A DNA stretch of 64,000 nucleotides from Inia geoffrensis. Taxonomy: Eukaryota; Chordata; Mammalia; Artiodactyla; Iniidae. The notes below the pieces were generated by a model. The model did no database searches. It was not told the origin of the DNA and was given only the letters and a program-made list of their open reading frames with translations. Where the stretch lies: the NCBI GenBank assembly GCA_036417435.1, contig CM070904.1, positions 63,062,408 to 63,126,407 of the forward strand. Reading direction: 5' to 3'. The position numbers and the translations under genes are program-made. Each line of letters opens with the position of its first letter. Position 1 is the stretch's first letter. Below are positions 35,911-48,734 of this stretch, piece by piece.

Positions 35911-37410
35911 ACAAACGAAGAAGGAGAGTGGGAAGAGTTAGAGTACCACTTCAGAAAATTTAACATGCAGATAGTAGGAGTCACAGAAAGGGACACAGAA
36001 GGAATGAAATTGCTCAAAAAGTTATTCAAGAAAATTTGCAAGAACTGAAGGGTGAACTTCAACATGGGTTAAGTACAAGATCAGAAATCAAAATGGCTCT
36101 GGACTTCAACAAAAACAAAAGGGAGCATAGTAAAACTTACAAAATTCTGAGGAAAAATTACTTCCAACCTAGAACTCTTAACCTGGCAAACTGTCATTTA
36201 AATCTGAGGGTAAAGATATTTTCCATTTTGCAGAGTCTCAAAAAATTTACTTTGCAGGCGCTTTATCAGGAAGCTACTAGAGGGTGTACTCCACCAAATT
36301 GGGGAGTAAAACAAGAAGGATGAAGATTTGGGATACTGAAAATGAGGGATTCAGCTAGAGAGAGAGGTGAATAAAGGGAATCATCAAATTCAAGTTGAAA
36401 GAAGGTCTCAAGATGAAGGCTTTCCTCTAGGCATAGAAATCAACAAATCTAGACTTGAGCAAGTCAGAAAGCTCAAGGAGAGATTCTTCTAAGTAGATGA
36501 AATTGATAGAATAATTGAAGTGTCTCAATGGATTGAGGAATTGTAGTAATGATAATAAGAAATAAAACAAACAAGAAGTTTTTTCAGGAAAAATGTTTTT
36601 CAGGAAAGGAAAAGGAGCCATAGTATATTATATGGCTCAGCAGTGAATAGCATTGCGTAGTCATAAGAAAGTTAAAGTAGAATGCAAATCTAAACAAAAA
36701 ATAGGATATAACTATATGAGGAGAATGGAGAGGATATAAAGGGAGGGGAGATTTTAAAGAGAGCTGAAACCTTATTTTGCATAGTGGGAAGACAAGTAAA
36801 ACTGAAAAATCAGTAGTGGCAATATTAGCATGTTATTTAGAGATGCAGAGATAATACCAAAAAGAATCAACCAAAAGGGACTTCGCTGGTGGTGCAGTGG
36901 TTAAGAATCCGCCTCCCAATGCAGGGGACACGGGTTCGAGCCCTGGTCAGGGAAGATACCACATGCCGTGGAGCAACTAAGCCCGTGCACCACAACTACT
37001 GAGCCTGCACTTTAGAGCCCATGTGCCACAACTACTGAGCCCACGTGCCACAACTACTGAAGCCCACACTCCTAGAGCCCGTGCTCCACAACAAGAGAAG
37101 CCACTGCAATGAGAAGCCCGTTCACTGCAATGAAGAGTAGCCCCAGCTCGCTGCAACTAGAGAAAGCCCGCGTGCAGCAACGAAGAGCTGACGCAGCCAA
37201 AAATTAAAAATAAAATAAAAATAAATTTATTAAAAAAAAAAAAAAGAGGAATCAACCAAAAGAGCTGAAAATTGTTGCCAAGGTGAAGCAGGAAATGGGA
37301 AGGGAGGAGAGTAAGGTACTACTGTTTTTCTTAAACCTTATAAAGTTATTTTACTCATTAAAATGTAGATGTGTTATGCTTTGATTAAAAATAAAATAAA
37401 AACTAAATTA
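35911..37410 (+). mobile_element. HAL1/L1-like relic split by a CHR-2 SINE
   Basis: A degenerate ORF1-like translation at 36036-36323 contains 'QPRTLNLANCHLNLRVKIF', recalling the ORF1 C-terminal motif around QPRLLYPAK. It ends near 37410 with 'gttatgctttgattaaaaa', a HAL1-type 3' end. Interrupted by the SINE at 36878-37248. No intact frame. Confidence 0.6.
36878..37248 (+). mobile_element. CHR-2-type long SINE with clean target-site duplication
   Basis: 'ggacttcgctggtggtgcag' to an A-rich tail. Flanked by a perfect 14-bp duplication 'gaatcaaccaaaag' at 36864-36877 and 37249-37262. Inserted into the HAL1-like relic. Confidence 0.95.
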
Positions 37411-37419
37411 GAGTGAAAA

Positions 37420-37590
37420 GAGCTAGGATGTTGGACTTTCACATCAAAGAGACCTGGGTTTATCTGCGTCTTGCATTTTCTAATTCGTTGAACTCAGGCA
37501 ATGTATTTAACCTTTTGAAGCTCAGTTTCCTTATCTGGAAAGGGAACATTAAAATAAGGTAGTTTATGTAAAGCAGCAAGCAATTTTTAC
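37420..37590 (+). mobile_element. MIR SINE relic
   Basis: 'tggactttcacatcaaaga', 'cctgggtttatctgcgtc', 'ctcaggcaatgtatttaac', 'ctcagtttccttatctgg' occur in MIR order. Confidence 0.75.
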
Positions 37591-38239
37591 CTCAGCAGGT
37601 GTCAGTCTCTACCCCTGTCCCTAAGGTTTCCCAGGAGGAAATAGGGAACCACCACCACTGTTGGGAAGCTTCCCATTCAATTATAAGACTAAGATTGTCC
37701 TTCTGGTTCATAGCTGTGTTCCTATTCAGATTGAAGGCATGGCACTGGGATCTATGCCCTTTCTAAGCTATCTGTAGATAGAGAATTTAAATAGAATTGA
37801 GATGATTTAGAGTATTGGTAGGGGTAGAATCAAGTTATAAGGACTGCTTGGTGGGAGAACTCTGGTCACACTCAGGTTTCTCTTTCAGCATGAACTTCAG
37901 TGCAAATGCCATTAATGGTGTCTCTTCCATTAATAGAGAAAACAGTTGTCACATACTGATGAATTGTGGAAATTTCATGGAACCAAGATCAACAAGAGTG
38001 CTGTTGCTCTGGACCATCTGCCAAAGTATCAAAATACCTTTTTTTTTTTTTTTTTTTTAAGAATATCTACCTTAGCAACTGCTATTTTTGTTTCTCAATT
38101 CTATACACTTCTTTTGGAACAGTTCATAAAGCAGATCACTGTGGAACAAAAGGACACTTTATGAAAGCCTATTTCCCCGCCTTTTTTTGTGCATATTTGT
38201 GTAGTGTTTTACAGAGTACAGTGCTTTCCCAGTTATGAC
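37591..38239 (+). other. Intron 1, unassigned
   Basis: Contains a T-tract of 21 at 38039-38059 without an attached SINE body. Three overlapping open frames around it are not supported as exons. Confidence 0.5.
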
Positions 38240-38445
38240 TTGATGCCCTATGGCAGTGATTCTAAATCTCTCACACTTGCTTCTGCCTCTTCCTCCCCTC
38301 ACTGCCCCCTCTCCACCAAAAAAAATTATGATCCAAGAAGTCTTGGACAGGGGTGGCTGATCTGTTTTTTGAAACTGCCCTGGATTATTCTAATGTACTG
38401 ACAGGTTGGGAACCCATGTCCTACAGCATGCTGTACCCCAGACAT
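38240..38445 (+). mobile_element. MER5-like hAT relic
   Basis: Internal phrases 'gcagtgattctaaatctctc' and 'ggattattctaatgtactg' plus a closing 'gttgggaacccatg' resemble the Charlie/MER5 pattern. Diverged. Confidence 0.5.
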
Positions 38446-40359
38446 TCTAAACTGGGACAGATGAGGGAACCGAGGTCCACAGAAAGGTTACAGCTTATTC
38501 ACTCTCACCCATCAACAAGCATATCTAGACTGGACATGTTTTCTGCACTTCAACTCTGATTCTATCTTTGGTTGACTAGGCTTTTTAATTTTGATTCTCT
38601 AACTTGTATTAAGAGAGAAATTAACACATTTTACACAAGATGTGGTCTCAGTTAAAAATAAGATTTGGAATCTTATTTTATAGCATCTTTTTTATTTTTT
38701 CCAGATGCAAAAGGAAATGAAACACAATCAAATTTATTAATAAACTCTTGCTCCTCCACAGTAGGGTAGCGTAACAAGCTAGACTTAACTAGATCTGAAT
38801 ATTCACGTTTGAGGAAAACTGGAGTGGCCCTGAAAAGAGTAGAGATTTGGGTAATTTTGGCACAGAGGCAGGTTTGAGAAGTTGGTTTGTCAGGCTACCC
38901 AGGGATTTTTAGTCCTGTCTTCAGGAGTATTCAACAGTAGGAGTAAGAAAGTGTGTTGCATGGTATAAAAATACTGTATCTGGTTTTAAACTTTTATCAT
39001 ATTATACATTTAAAGTCACAACCTAAACATCTTGGGAATGACTAGGAATGGAGATCTGGATATCTCTGAAACCTTATTTATTTTCTCACTGGAGTTCTCT
39101 GAGTTACTTCTAATAAGACAAGTTGTGACTTGCAAACATTTGCCCAGCAGCCTCTAGGTGTCCTCAGGGAAATTAAAAGCAGCGGCATGAGGAGCCGTAG
39201 AGTTCTGTGCTGGTAATTAAGAGCACAGAGTACAGCTTATAATTATGTAGGCTTTTGCCTGTTCCCATTTATCATTGGTAATATTCTCAAGGCTAAATGA
39301 CTGTTCAGCAATTTCAACTGCGATTTAAGAGAAAATAGACCTTTTTGTGAAAAGGTCCTCTGTCTCCTGAAGTTTCATTCTCTTTTCATAGAAGAGCTCT
39401 CTCCTTTCGTAGTGGTTATGATTTAGTAAATGACCAGAGATGCTGGAGGGGCCCCTAATCTGTTAACTCATGAGATTTTAACTACTTCTTTTTCAAAAAC
39501 AACTTTGCCCTTTATGAATCTGGTGCAACCTGTGTCATCTCTTCTGGTTGGGGGGACCTTTTTAAGATTACTGAAAATATTTTTTCACACTTTTTAAATT
39601 AAAACCAGAAGATAGGTACAAATGTTCTACTCTTGTGAAAGATCATTAATAATACTATTTCATTATCATAAATTTGGTAGAGTAGAAGAGAGAGACTTAA
39701 GAAAAATAACACATTCAAACACTCTACCAGAAGGTTATTTTTCTTGTTATTTAACACTGTATAAATGTTAACAGAATGTTAGATAACATTCCTACCTGTT
39801 TGGCTAATAACCTCTTCATATAAGGTAACAGACTTATACTAAAATGCCTTACTCTTTTATGCATAACCTCGTTTTCCTTCTGACATTGTCCAGTGGGCCT
39901 ATCCTCTTTTTTGGTTTATATTTGGGAGAAAAAAAGTGCATCTTGTGACACAAAGTGGTACAATAACAAGTATTGCTTCTCTCTCCCTCCACTGTTTTCT
40001 TTTAAAAAAATGTAAGGGTTTTGTTTGTTTGTTTCTTTTTTAGTAAAAAGATTTTGGCCTGGTTGACTGTCAACCAGTATCAGAGGACATTAAAAACTTT
40101 AAGAATATAAGCAGGAGGGAAGGCATACTTAGCCATCATTTCTTCCTTTAGATTTCATTATCACTCAGTTGGTACATTTTTCCTGACTGTTGTTGATTAT
40201 GTCTCTGTTAGTACTTTTGTTCAAAATTGAATTCAATATCCTCTCCTCTCCCCCTCAGTATTTCTTCCTGTTTCTCTGTGGCTGACTAGCATCACTGTTT
40301 GCCTAATTTTTGAAGAATATGGCTGGTGAACTATCTTTAACAAAATAACCTGATTACTT
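38446..40359 (+). other. Intron 1, largely non-repetitive
   Basis: No exon found. 38446-38520 has a weak MIR-like look ('gatgagggaaccgaggtcc'). 39150-39560 is repeat-free by eye with mixed composition and could hold a conserved non-coding element; this is unsupported without alignment. Confidence 0.4.
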
Positions 40360-40440
40360 TACTTATTAAAATATAGATTATAGGACTCCTTCCCAGGCCA
40401 ACTGATTCAGAATTGCTGGGCCCTGAATGCTTCCTTCTTG
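40360..40440 (+). mobile_element. MER5-like fragment
   Basis: 'ccaactgattcagaattgc' and 'tgggccctgaatgcttcc' are remnants of the MER5/Charlie internal sequence. Confidence 0.45.
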
Positions 40441-40444
40441 TCTG

Positions 40445-41440
40445 TTGTACAGATCCAGTTGGCCAACAAATCCTGTTGATTCTACCTTTAAAATGTCTCT
40501 TGAATCCATTCATCTTTCATTTTCCCTACTCTAGTTTAAGCCCTCATCTTTCACCCAGAATACAGCAATAGTTTCTTATGGATATCCTCACTTTGTCTCC
40601 CTCATTTGTTTATATTCCCTGCTGGTATCCAGTTAATCTTTCTAAAACATATCCATCTCCTGCTTGACAATCCTCCATTATTCCTTAATGTTAGCAAGTT
40701 AAAGTCTAAATTTCTTAGAGTGACATTCAGGGTCTACTGCAATCTGGCCGTATCTAATCTGCTGTGTAGTATAGTTTATGTAGTTAGTGCACTCTGTAAC
40801 TGTAGGGTGTAACTCTTTCCAATTATGGTCTACATGAACGGTACCCATAGGGTTCTTTCAGAGCAGCACAGTCACACATGGTGGCCCTGACTATGCACCT
40901 GTCTTAGCACCCTGACCTCTCCATCCTGTCTGTACATACACCTTACTTTCATAAATACAATACTCACCACCAGTCCCTAAATGCACTATACTAGTGATTT
41001 CTCAGAGCCTCTGCTCTTTCAGAGTGAATGTTCTTTCCCCTCTCATTCTCTACTTGTTGAAATCCTTCTCATATTTCAGGTTCCAGTATAAGCATCAGAT
41101 CCTCTGTGAAGCCTTCCACAGTTCCTCTCATGTTAATTGTTCCTTCTATTGAGTCTTTTTCCTGCTTATAGTCTTTATTTAACAGTTCTTTCTTTTCTTC
41201 TTCTTTTGAGAGAAAACTTAAATACAATGAAATGTACAAATCTTGAGTGAGCCTTTGGGTCAGTTCCTGCAAATGCTTCTACCTGTGTTTCCCAGATACC
41301 TATCAAGATACGCTTATACATTTTTACACATTTATAATTGATCTGTTAATATGGTTTATCATTTCCATGTGTTTCTGCCTTACTAAATTATAAGCTCTAA
41401 TAAGAGCTTGTAAGGCAAAGATTATGAGTTTGTCTCTTTC
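40445..41440 (+). mobile_element. L2 LINE, reverse-transcriptase C-terminus to 3' region
   Basis: Order fits L2: 'atccagttaatctttctaaaac', 'agagtgacattcagggtcta', 'caatctggccgtatctaatc', 'gttccagtataagcatcag', 'tcctctgtgaagccttccac'. Frameshifted and inactive. Confidence 0.75.
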
Positions 41441-41459
41441 CCGTGGAAAAAGGAGAACC

Positions 41460-41870
41460 TACTGTGTATTCGGCACTGAACCAGTCTTGAATATTCTACC
41501 AGTTAGGATACAGCTCAGCTCCTCTCTTAAGAGACCCCCAAAGACACTGGCTTAAACAAATAAGACAGATATTTTATTTTTCTCACGTATTACAATTCAA
41601 AGTATAAGATGTCCAGAGCTGATCTGGCAGCTCCACAGTGTCAAGGACCCAGGCACCTTCATTCTTGTTGTTCCACATCTCCTTGTCCCACCATCCTGGA
41701 AGTGTTGCCCTCACCACAGTGTTTCGGGTGACTAACCACAATATTCCACCCAACTGGGAAAGGGAAAAAGAAGAGAGCTTGTCTTGGAAGTTACACTTTC
41801 TTGCTGATGACCAGAACACAGTCACGTGACCACATCAGCTAAAAATCAGGAATTCTAGAAGAGGAGAGAA
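41460..41870 (+). mobile_element. Unnamed ancient interspersed repeat, copy 1
   Basis: Shares ordered phrases with 60640-60998: a start like 'agacagatattttatttt', then 'ctggcagctc', and an end of 'ccagaacacagtcacgtg' against 'ccagaacttagttacatg'. I recognise the layout as a recurrent mammalian repeat but cannot name it. Confidence 0.55.
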
Positions 41871-41879
41871 TGGATATTG

Positions 41880-42030
41880 AGGAATAGTTAACAGATGTTG
41901 CTTCATATATGATCTCAATCTTCCCAATAAACCTACAAACTATGTATAAGAAAACTAATACTCAGAGAATCTAAGTAAATGGCTAGAAAACTGCAGATCT
42001 GAGATCTGAATTCAAAGCCTGTACTTTTTT
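41880..42030 (+). mobile_element. MIR SINE relic
   Basis: 'tgatctcaatcttcccaata', 'aactaatactcagagaatct', 'gatctgaattcaaagcctgt' occur in MIR order. Confidence 0.65.
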
Positions 42031-42689
42031 TTCATTCTACCTAGTAAAGTGTTAGGAGGGACTATATAATTGTTATGAAATAAATAAAGTCATTAATTTT
42101 CACAGTGTTACATCATGTATTTTCATATCACATATTTTCACAGTATCATATCTTTTCTAGGACAACCCATATAACTTTATTCCATACTTCTCATTATCTT
42201 TAAATGAATTACCATATCAAATGGCTTGTAACTTTTAAATCTATGATATCATTTATGAGGAAAAATAAATCACTATATTTGCCAAGCAAAAGCTTCTATA
42301 CTCTGTATTTGTTTAGAAATGCTGTCTAATCATAAAGTTGAAGGAGATTGTCTTGTAACCCCTTCATTTTAAAAGCAAGGAAAATCGAGGTCCAGAGCAA
42401 ATATAGGACTTGTCCTGGATTCCATTACTACCCTTGCTTCTTTTCAAGCATCATGGACAAGCACTAGCCTAATTAATCACTTCTATAAGTAACCATAATT
42501 GTTATACTTAAGAATTGTCTCAGGTTTGCAGAGTTGTCCTGATCTGGAAATTCAAGCTAAACAATGCATAAGAAATGTATGTAATCCTGGGCTGTTTTAG
42601 TGAAGAATGGATATTATCTAGCACAAAAAAACATCTTTATAACTGTCAGGAAGCTGTTTTAGAAAGGATGACTGCTATTTGACAGTCAA

Positions 42690-42985
42690 ATAAAAGGAAT
42701 GGGTGAGGTCATTCCTACCCATAATTCAAAACCCAAGTCAAATGCCATCTACCTCTCAAAGCCTTTCCTAAAGCTTATAAATAGATGTGAGCACTTTCCT
42801 TTCCAAACTCTAGCCTTTAAATATCTCCAGGTACTCATATATATTCTTTAAGTTACAGCTAATGGTGCCTTCGTCAGGGTAGGTTTCATGTCTGTTTTGT
42901 TTTCACTACATCAGTGGCGCCCAGCCCAGGCTTTGTTTTTTCTTGGCACTCAGTAAGTGTTTTATGGAATGAAATATCCATCATG
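42690..42985 (+). mobile_element. L2 LINE 3' end
   Basis: 'gtcaaatgccatctacctct', 'gtaggtttcatgtctgttt', 'ggcactcagtaagtgttttat', 'ggaatgaa' is the L2 terminal sequence. Confidence 0.8.
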
Positions 42986-43049
42986 GCATTTTAGGAGAAT
43001 ACTTTGCAGCTGGCTTTAATAAACAATCCTTGAACTAAGAGTTTCAAAG

Positions 43050-43150
43050 ATTTAGTCCCAGCCACTTGCTTATAGCTTTGTAGCTGTATGCAGGTCATTT
43101 AACTCCTCTGAGCCTTATCAGTCAGATTGGAATACGAGTAACAGGAAATG
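43050..43150 (+). mobile_element. MIR SINE fragment
   Basis: 'ttagtcccagccacttgc', 'gtatgcaggtcatttaac', 'tcctctgagccttatcagtc' match the MIR core. Confidence 0.65.
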
Positions 43151-45199
43151 AAGAGCTGGTGAAAAACTTTGTAAAAGGAACACAACATTAAGGTGGCACT
43201 ATCCCTAAAGCCCCTTGCTGCATCCCACATAGTGCCTTACATGTATTAAGCAGACAGCTACTTCAGTTTTTCTAATTTAATTGAATCGTAATGGTATATA
43301 TTTTATTAAAATCAAAGTTTGGCCCTAGTAGTTGACACAGCTTTGTTGGAGCTGGGAAATTTTACCAAGGGAAAATAAAATTGTTGCCCTCATGCAGGCT
43401 GATTCTCCTATCCTAGAACAGTTTCATTATGAACCAAGGATCAATGAAAGAGGAAGCAGCCTGATGCCCAGGGATTTTCTTAGTACTTCTTCCTGTGCAA
43501 GCACATGCTGGACCTGGGAGGCAGAATAGGAACTTGCCACCCTCCATGTTCCATCTTACAGGAACAACCCAAAGGAAAAAAGGAACTTCTGTCAGAGGAA
43601 TAGAGGTAGGTGTGACAGGACTATCCTGAAGCCAGGATTACCCTGGGGGTGGGATGCTTTGTATTCTGCCCACCCAGCTATACTGTCTTGGGCATCAGTG
43701 AGTTCAGTTTTTCCTTGTGTGGTATGAGGAAACTAGTAAACCAAACCCAGAAACAAAGAAATTACCACGGAAGGCTTTCCTTAAAATACATTTAAAAGAG
43801 TGAAGCCATAACTAGAATGTTTCCAAGGCAGAGCTGGCTCTAGGTTGGACCTCCTGGGTTTAGGGGATGAGAGTGGCCATTTGATTTGAGTTTGAGCATG
43901 TTTGTTGTAAATAAAACCATTTCCCTGGAGCCTGGCAAGTTTTGCAGAAGGCATACCAAAATGTAATTGAATTGTGACTGCCTCTTAAATTGTGAAATTA
44001 ATTTTACACTTAACAAATGCTTTAAAAAATAGAGGAACAAGTGGCTTTATAAAGTTCAGAGTGTTAATATTTGAAATCTGTCCAATTTAATTAGCTGGGT
44101 CCCAGAGACTGTTTCCTTTTTCTGTGGTTAGTGTCACTGATCTAACACCCAATTTTCTTCTTTGTTGTGAGATAGGAATTAAATGTATCATTTATTTAGT
44201 TGTATTGACCTGAATCATATCTCCCCAGCATACATTCTTATTTCAGGTAATAGGATGCATCCATGTGGAATTTACTCAGTAACTCTTCCTAGTGACATTT
44301 GTGTGATCTAATTCAAGGAACTGAAATGAAGGCTGCACATGATTTACTTGCATATGATGCAGCTGTTTTTAGTATTGTATTTACATTTTTAAAAACAAGA
44401 ATGCACCTTGTTGATGGAACAGACATGCATTTTTAGATTCACAGACTCAAGAACTGTAGAACAAAGAAGTTTCTTGGAAATTGAATCCAGACATCTTTTT
44501 TTGTTTTGAAGAGGTAAGAAACTTGAGTCCCAAAATATTTAGTGGCCCTGAACTAAGCTCACAGGGTCAGTCAGTGATAGAACAAAACAAGAACCTAGAT
44601 GGGTTCCCAATTCAAGCCTCTTGTTTGTCCCAGATAAATATAGACGTGGTTTACATTGACAATTTGTTATGACATCTGCAGCTTGTTAAGACAGTGATAG
44701 ACAACCTAGCCACTAAGCTACTTAAATCATCTAATTTCTGCATGAGCATATTACAGTATACTATAGTATACTTTTCTTTTCCTGCTTATATACTTATTTT
44801 TAATCTTGTGTGTTTTTTTAAGCCACCCTAAATCAATTTTTTGAATGATAATATCTAAATAAATACTCAAAGTGATGCTTTGTGTTCATGCTAATTACTC
44901 ATGTTTCCATAGTGTCTGTGGTGTGTCAGAGATCCTGGGAATGTTAATTATCCTAACAGTATTTCATCTTTTCCATCTATCGGAAGTAGCAGTAAAAACA
45001 AATTTCAAGTGGAGTGCCTAAAAAATATATCATTCTTTCATTGCTTCACAAGGTAAAGACACTGTAATACCCATAATAAAATCCTTGAAGTTGTTTTTAT
45101 CAAGCCTAGAAAATAACTTAGGAGTGTATTTAGTATCTTAAAATGAAAGACTGGCTGATGGGATTGAAATATTACCTAGGTATTTAAAAGGGCATTGTG
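43151..45199 (+). other. Intron 1, largely non-repetitive
   Basis: No exon with splice sites. The sequence looks mostly single-copy, with intermediate composition. Open frames at 43332-43529 and 44481-44672 are short and unsupported. Confidence 0.4.
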
Positions 45200-46445
45200 A
45201 TTTATGGTAAACTGATTTTCAACAAGGCTGCCAAGGGCATTCAGTGGGAAAGGAAAAGCCTTTTCAACAAATGATACCAGGACAACTGGCTAGCCACATG
45301 CAGAGGAATGAATCTGGAGCCCTACCTCATACCGTATTATACAAATTAACTCAATATGGATCAAAGATCTAAATGTAAAAGCTAAAATTACAAAATTTCT
45401 AAAAGGAAATGCAGGTGAAAATCCATGTAATCTTGGGTTAGGCAATAGTTTCTTAGATATGATATGAAAAGCACAAGAACAAAAAAAAGTAGATAAATTG
45501 GATTTCATCAAACTAAAAACTTTGTCAAAGGGCACTATCAAAGAAATGAAAAGATAATCTATAGAATGGGAGAAGACATTACAAATTATATATATATATA
45601 TGTATATATATATGAAAAGTGGGCAAAGGACTTGACTAGACATTTCTCCAAAGAAGATATACAAATGACCAATAAGCACTGTAAAGATGCTTAACATCAA
45701 AACTGTGATGAGGTATCACTTCATACCCACTAGGATCCTAGCATATAATTTTAAAATGGACAAAAATTATTGGTGAAGATGTGGAGAAATTGGAACTCTT
45801 GTACGTTGCCAGTGGAAATATAAAATGGTACAGCTTCTGTGGAAACGTCTGGAACTTTTGTGGCAGTTCCTCAAAAAGTTAAACATAACTGTCATCTGAC
45901 CCAGGAATTCTGCTCCCAAGCATATATCTAAGAGATTAAAAACATATGTTCACACAGATGTGTATACACAAATTGTAGCTTTATTCAAAATAACCAAACA
46001 GTGGAAACAACCCAAATGTCCATTAACTGAGAAATGAATAAACAAAATGTAGTATATTCATAAAATGAAATATTATTCAGACATAAAAAGCAATGAAGTA
46101 CTGTTACATGCTACAACATGGATAAAGGTTGGAAATTTTATGCTACATGAAAAAAGCCAGACACAAAGGCCATGTATTTTATGACTCCAAACGTCCAACG
46201 TAGGCAAATCCATAGAGTCAGAAAGTAGATTAGCGGTTGTCAGGGGATAGAGGGGAGATGTGAATTGGGACTAACTGCTGATAGGTACAGGGTTTCTTTC
46301 TGAGGTGATAAAAATGTTCTGTGATTAGATATTGGTGATGGTTACACAACATTGTGAATATACTGAAAACCACAGAAGTGTATACTTTAGAATGGTGAAT
46401 TTATGTTATATGAACATCTTAATGTAAAATACTGAAAGTTTTTTA
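45200..46445 (+). mobile_element. Old L1, ORF2 C-terminus and 3' UTR
   Basis: 'aactgattttcaacaaggct', 'atggatcaaagatctaaatg', 'catttctccaaagaagata', 'ggtgaagatgtggagaaat', then the 3' UTR ('gcggttgtcaggggatagag'). A (TA)n run at 45588-45611 is internal. Multiple stops. Confidence 0.88.
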
Positions 46446-47309
46446 AAGCATGTATACCCGACGATAAAATAAAGGTGTTATAAAAGGTTAGAGACTGTTA
46501 TGAAGGATTTCTAATCATAAGGGAGTGAAATAATTTGGTACCCCCCAAATCCCCTATGACTGATAGAGAACTTTGTCTACTCTGGCTTTCAGAGGATTAA
46601 GAGAAAGGCTCTGTGGTGTGGGCTTGACAGGAAGAATCAGTCATTAGATGACCCTCTGCTCAGAGTCAGGGAATGTCGTTAGAGATGTTATGCAAGTTGA
46701 GACGATAAAAATAAATTACCTCCACTGAGTAAATCACCTGTAGTTCAGAAATAGCAAAAAAGTTGGCAAACTAATAGAGCATAGGGGTAGGACTGATGAG
46801 ATGTGATTTTTCTTTTTTAATGTAGAGTCCAACGGCAGCTCTCCCTAGATTTTGTGCTAAAATAAGAGCATTTTCACACATTTTAATTGCTCTGTGATAA
46901 CAACAGTGTGAACTCCATCCACAAACATTTATCTACTTAATTTTGCTCTAATTTCAGTGTAGCAAGCATTTACCTTGTAAGTGGGAATAACTGTCCATTT
47001 AGTAAAAAGAAGTCCCTTCTCACATTGCTAATCCTGTTGTGCATTTCTATGATAAAGATTAATAACAAATGGCCTTTTATATTTTTCCATTTTTAGCTTG
47101 CATTTATAGAATACCATTTGCAAAGTAGCACCCTTATGAACTGGAACCCTAATTGCTCCTTAAACATTAGTTAAAAATATTTAAAAATTGTAGAAGTTAA
47201 GGTTTTACAATATTTCTGATCAGGATTTTAAATGAGGCTTTTTTGCCTTTATAAAACTTTATAGTACTTGGTGCTATAATGTTCATGATAAACTATATAG
47301 AACTGTCTT
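46446..47309 (+). other. Intron 1, 3' part, unassigned
   Basis: AT-rich, no repeat or exon recognised. It leads up to the SINE just before the coding exon. Confidence 0.5.
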
Positions 47310-47324
47310 TGAGGTACATTTTTT

Positions 47325-47479
47325 TTGCGGAGCACAGGCTCTGGACACGCAGGCTCAGCGGCCAAGGCTCACGGGCCCAGCCGCTCCGCGGCATGTGGGA
47401 TCTTCCTGGACCGGGGCACGAACCCACGTCCCCTGCATCGGCAGGCGGACTCTCAACCACTGCTCCACCAGGGAAGCCC
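47325..47479 (-). mobile_element. 3'-truncated CHR-1 SINE just upstream of TANK exon 2
   Basis: Reverse-orientation CHR-1 with an intact head ('caccagggaagccc' at its + strand end) that lacks about the last 40 nt of the family body: it goes straight from a short A tail into 'gcggagcacaggctctgg'. A perfect 15-bp duplication 'tgaggtacatttttt' (47310-47324, 47480-47494) shows a genuine insertion, not later erosion. It ends 68 bp before the exon. Confidence 0.95.
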
Positions 47480-47547
47480 TGAGGTACATTTTTTAAGTGA
47501 GATTTATATAACTTAATAGCTATCTAAATTTTTCAATTATTTTCCAG

Positions 47548-47596
47548 ACCTGTCATTTACTCCATCATTTATAGTGATGCTACAGGACAGAGAGGA
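47548..47596 (+). other. TANK exon 2, 5' UTR part
   Basis: 49 nt from the acceptor 'ttttccag|acc' to the ATG. A pyrimidine-rich stretch and an AG at 47546-47547 support the boundary. The ATG context (g at -3, g at +4) is favourable. Confidence 0.88.
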
Positions 47597-47695
47597 ATGG
47601 ATAAAAACATTGGCGAGCAACTCAATAAAGCTTATGAAGCCTTTCGACAGGCATGCATGGATAGAGATTCAGCAGTAAAAGAACTACAGCAAAAG
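47597..47695 (+). CDS. TANK: TANK first coding exon (residues 1-33)
   Basis: 33 codons beginning MDKNIGEQLNKAYEAFRQ and ending KELQQK, which I recognise as the N-terminus of mammalian TANK, apparently identical to human over this stretch. It is followed in phase 0 by the donor 'gtatgtgg' at 47696. TANK is a cytoplasmic adaptor of about 425 residues. It binds TRAF1/2/3, TBK1, IKK-epsilon and NEMO, and tunes NF-kB and type I interferon signalling. These residues start its N-terminal coiled-coil region (heptad-like leucines and a charged DRDSAVKELQQ run). The rest of the protein lies beyond the window. The upstream CpG island is the likely promoter. CHR-1 SINEs flank the exon on both sides. Confidence 0.97.
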
Positions 47696-48007
47696 GTATG
47701 TGGTTTGGGTTTTGAAAGTTATTTACCCTGGTAAATGAAATTTGAGTCTTGTGCAATGGAAAATATTATATTGTTAGAAAGTGCCTTGAAGAACTAAAAC
47801 ACAGTGATATATTAATGGATGAAATTTGAGATTTTTATTTGCTATCTTTTTTAAAAACATTGTGACCTGTGGGAAGAATTCATTTTAAGGTGACTATTGA
47901 GGAAAGATAAGAATGTTATCTTCCATAAATAATTTTTAAATAAAATGACAAACTGAAAGTCAGAAGTATTATTATCTCAGCTAGTTTTATTTTTTTGTGT
48001 TTTTTTT

Positions 48008-48213
48008 GGTTTTTGTTTTTTTCGGTACGCAGGCCTCTCACTGTTGTGGCCTCTCCCGTTGCGGAGCACAGGCTCCGGATGCGCAGGCTCAGCAGCCATG
48101 GCGCACGGGCCTAGCTTCTCCACGGCATGTGGGATCTTCCCGGACCGGGGCACGAACCCGTGTCCCCTGCATCGGCAGGCGGACTCTCAACCACTGCGCC
48201 ACCAGGAAAGCCC
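48008..48213 (-). mobile_element. CHR-1-type SINE just downstream of TANK exon 2
   Basis: Full-length reverse-orientation CHR-1, starting 312 bp after the exon. Perfect duplication 'tttttgtgtttttttt' at 47992-48007 and 48214-48229. Confidence 0.95.
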
Positions 48214-48229
48214 TTTTTGTGTTTTTTTT

Positions 48230-48734
48230 TTTACATGGTTATTTGGCTGGTGCGAGGACTGTACAAATCTTAAAATATCCTGGAACTAAATTTGTTATTA
48301 ATTTATAATAGTCTTCCATTCTTTAAATGTAACAGTTAAAAATCAACTATTTCAGTGAAATCTTTAGTGACTTACCAGAATGTTCAGCTTTTTAAAATTA
48401 CTCCTGTACACATAAAACTTCTGTTTAGTGCTTTCAGTTTCAAAAGAAAGTAAATTGGAAGAAAGGTATACCCAGGCAAAAATTACTTGGTCTAGTAGTT
48501 ACCAGGCACATGTCTGTTATTGGTCCATTATAAGGTTTTCACTGGTCTACAGCAAAATGAGAAAAATGAGAATAATGTAATGAACTTCTTACAATGCTAA
48601 ATTTATTCCGTTTAAAATTCTGTCCTTTATTCTGATACTGTTTCCATGTTTCTGTACTGTCAGAATAAAGAGCAAAATTTTATTAACATATGTATTCATT
48701 GAATGATGATCATAGGGTTTTTTGTTTGCTTGTT
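48230..48734 (+). other. Intron 2, unassigned
   Basis: AT-rich sequence without recognised exon or repeat. Confidence 0.5.

Larger units (their letters stand above)
29503..47547 (+). other. TANK intron 1
   Basis: About 18.0 kb from the donor 'gtgagtaag' to the acceptor 'ttttccag'. Filled mainly with repeats listed separately. The first 400 bp stays CpG-rich. Open frames at 29503-30140 come from GC-rich composition and lack coding evidence. Confidence 0.7.
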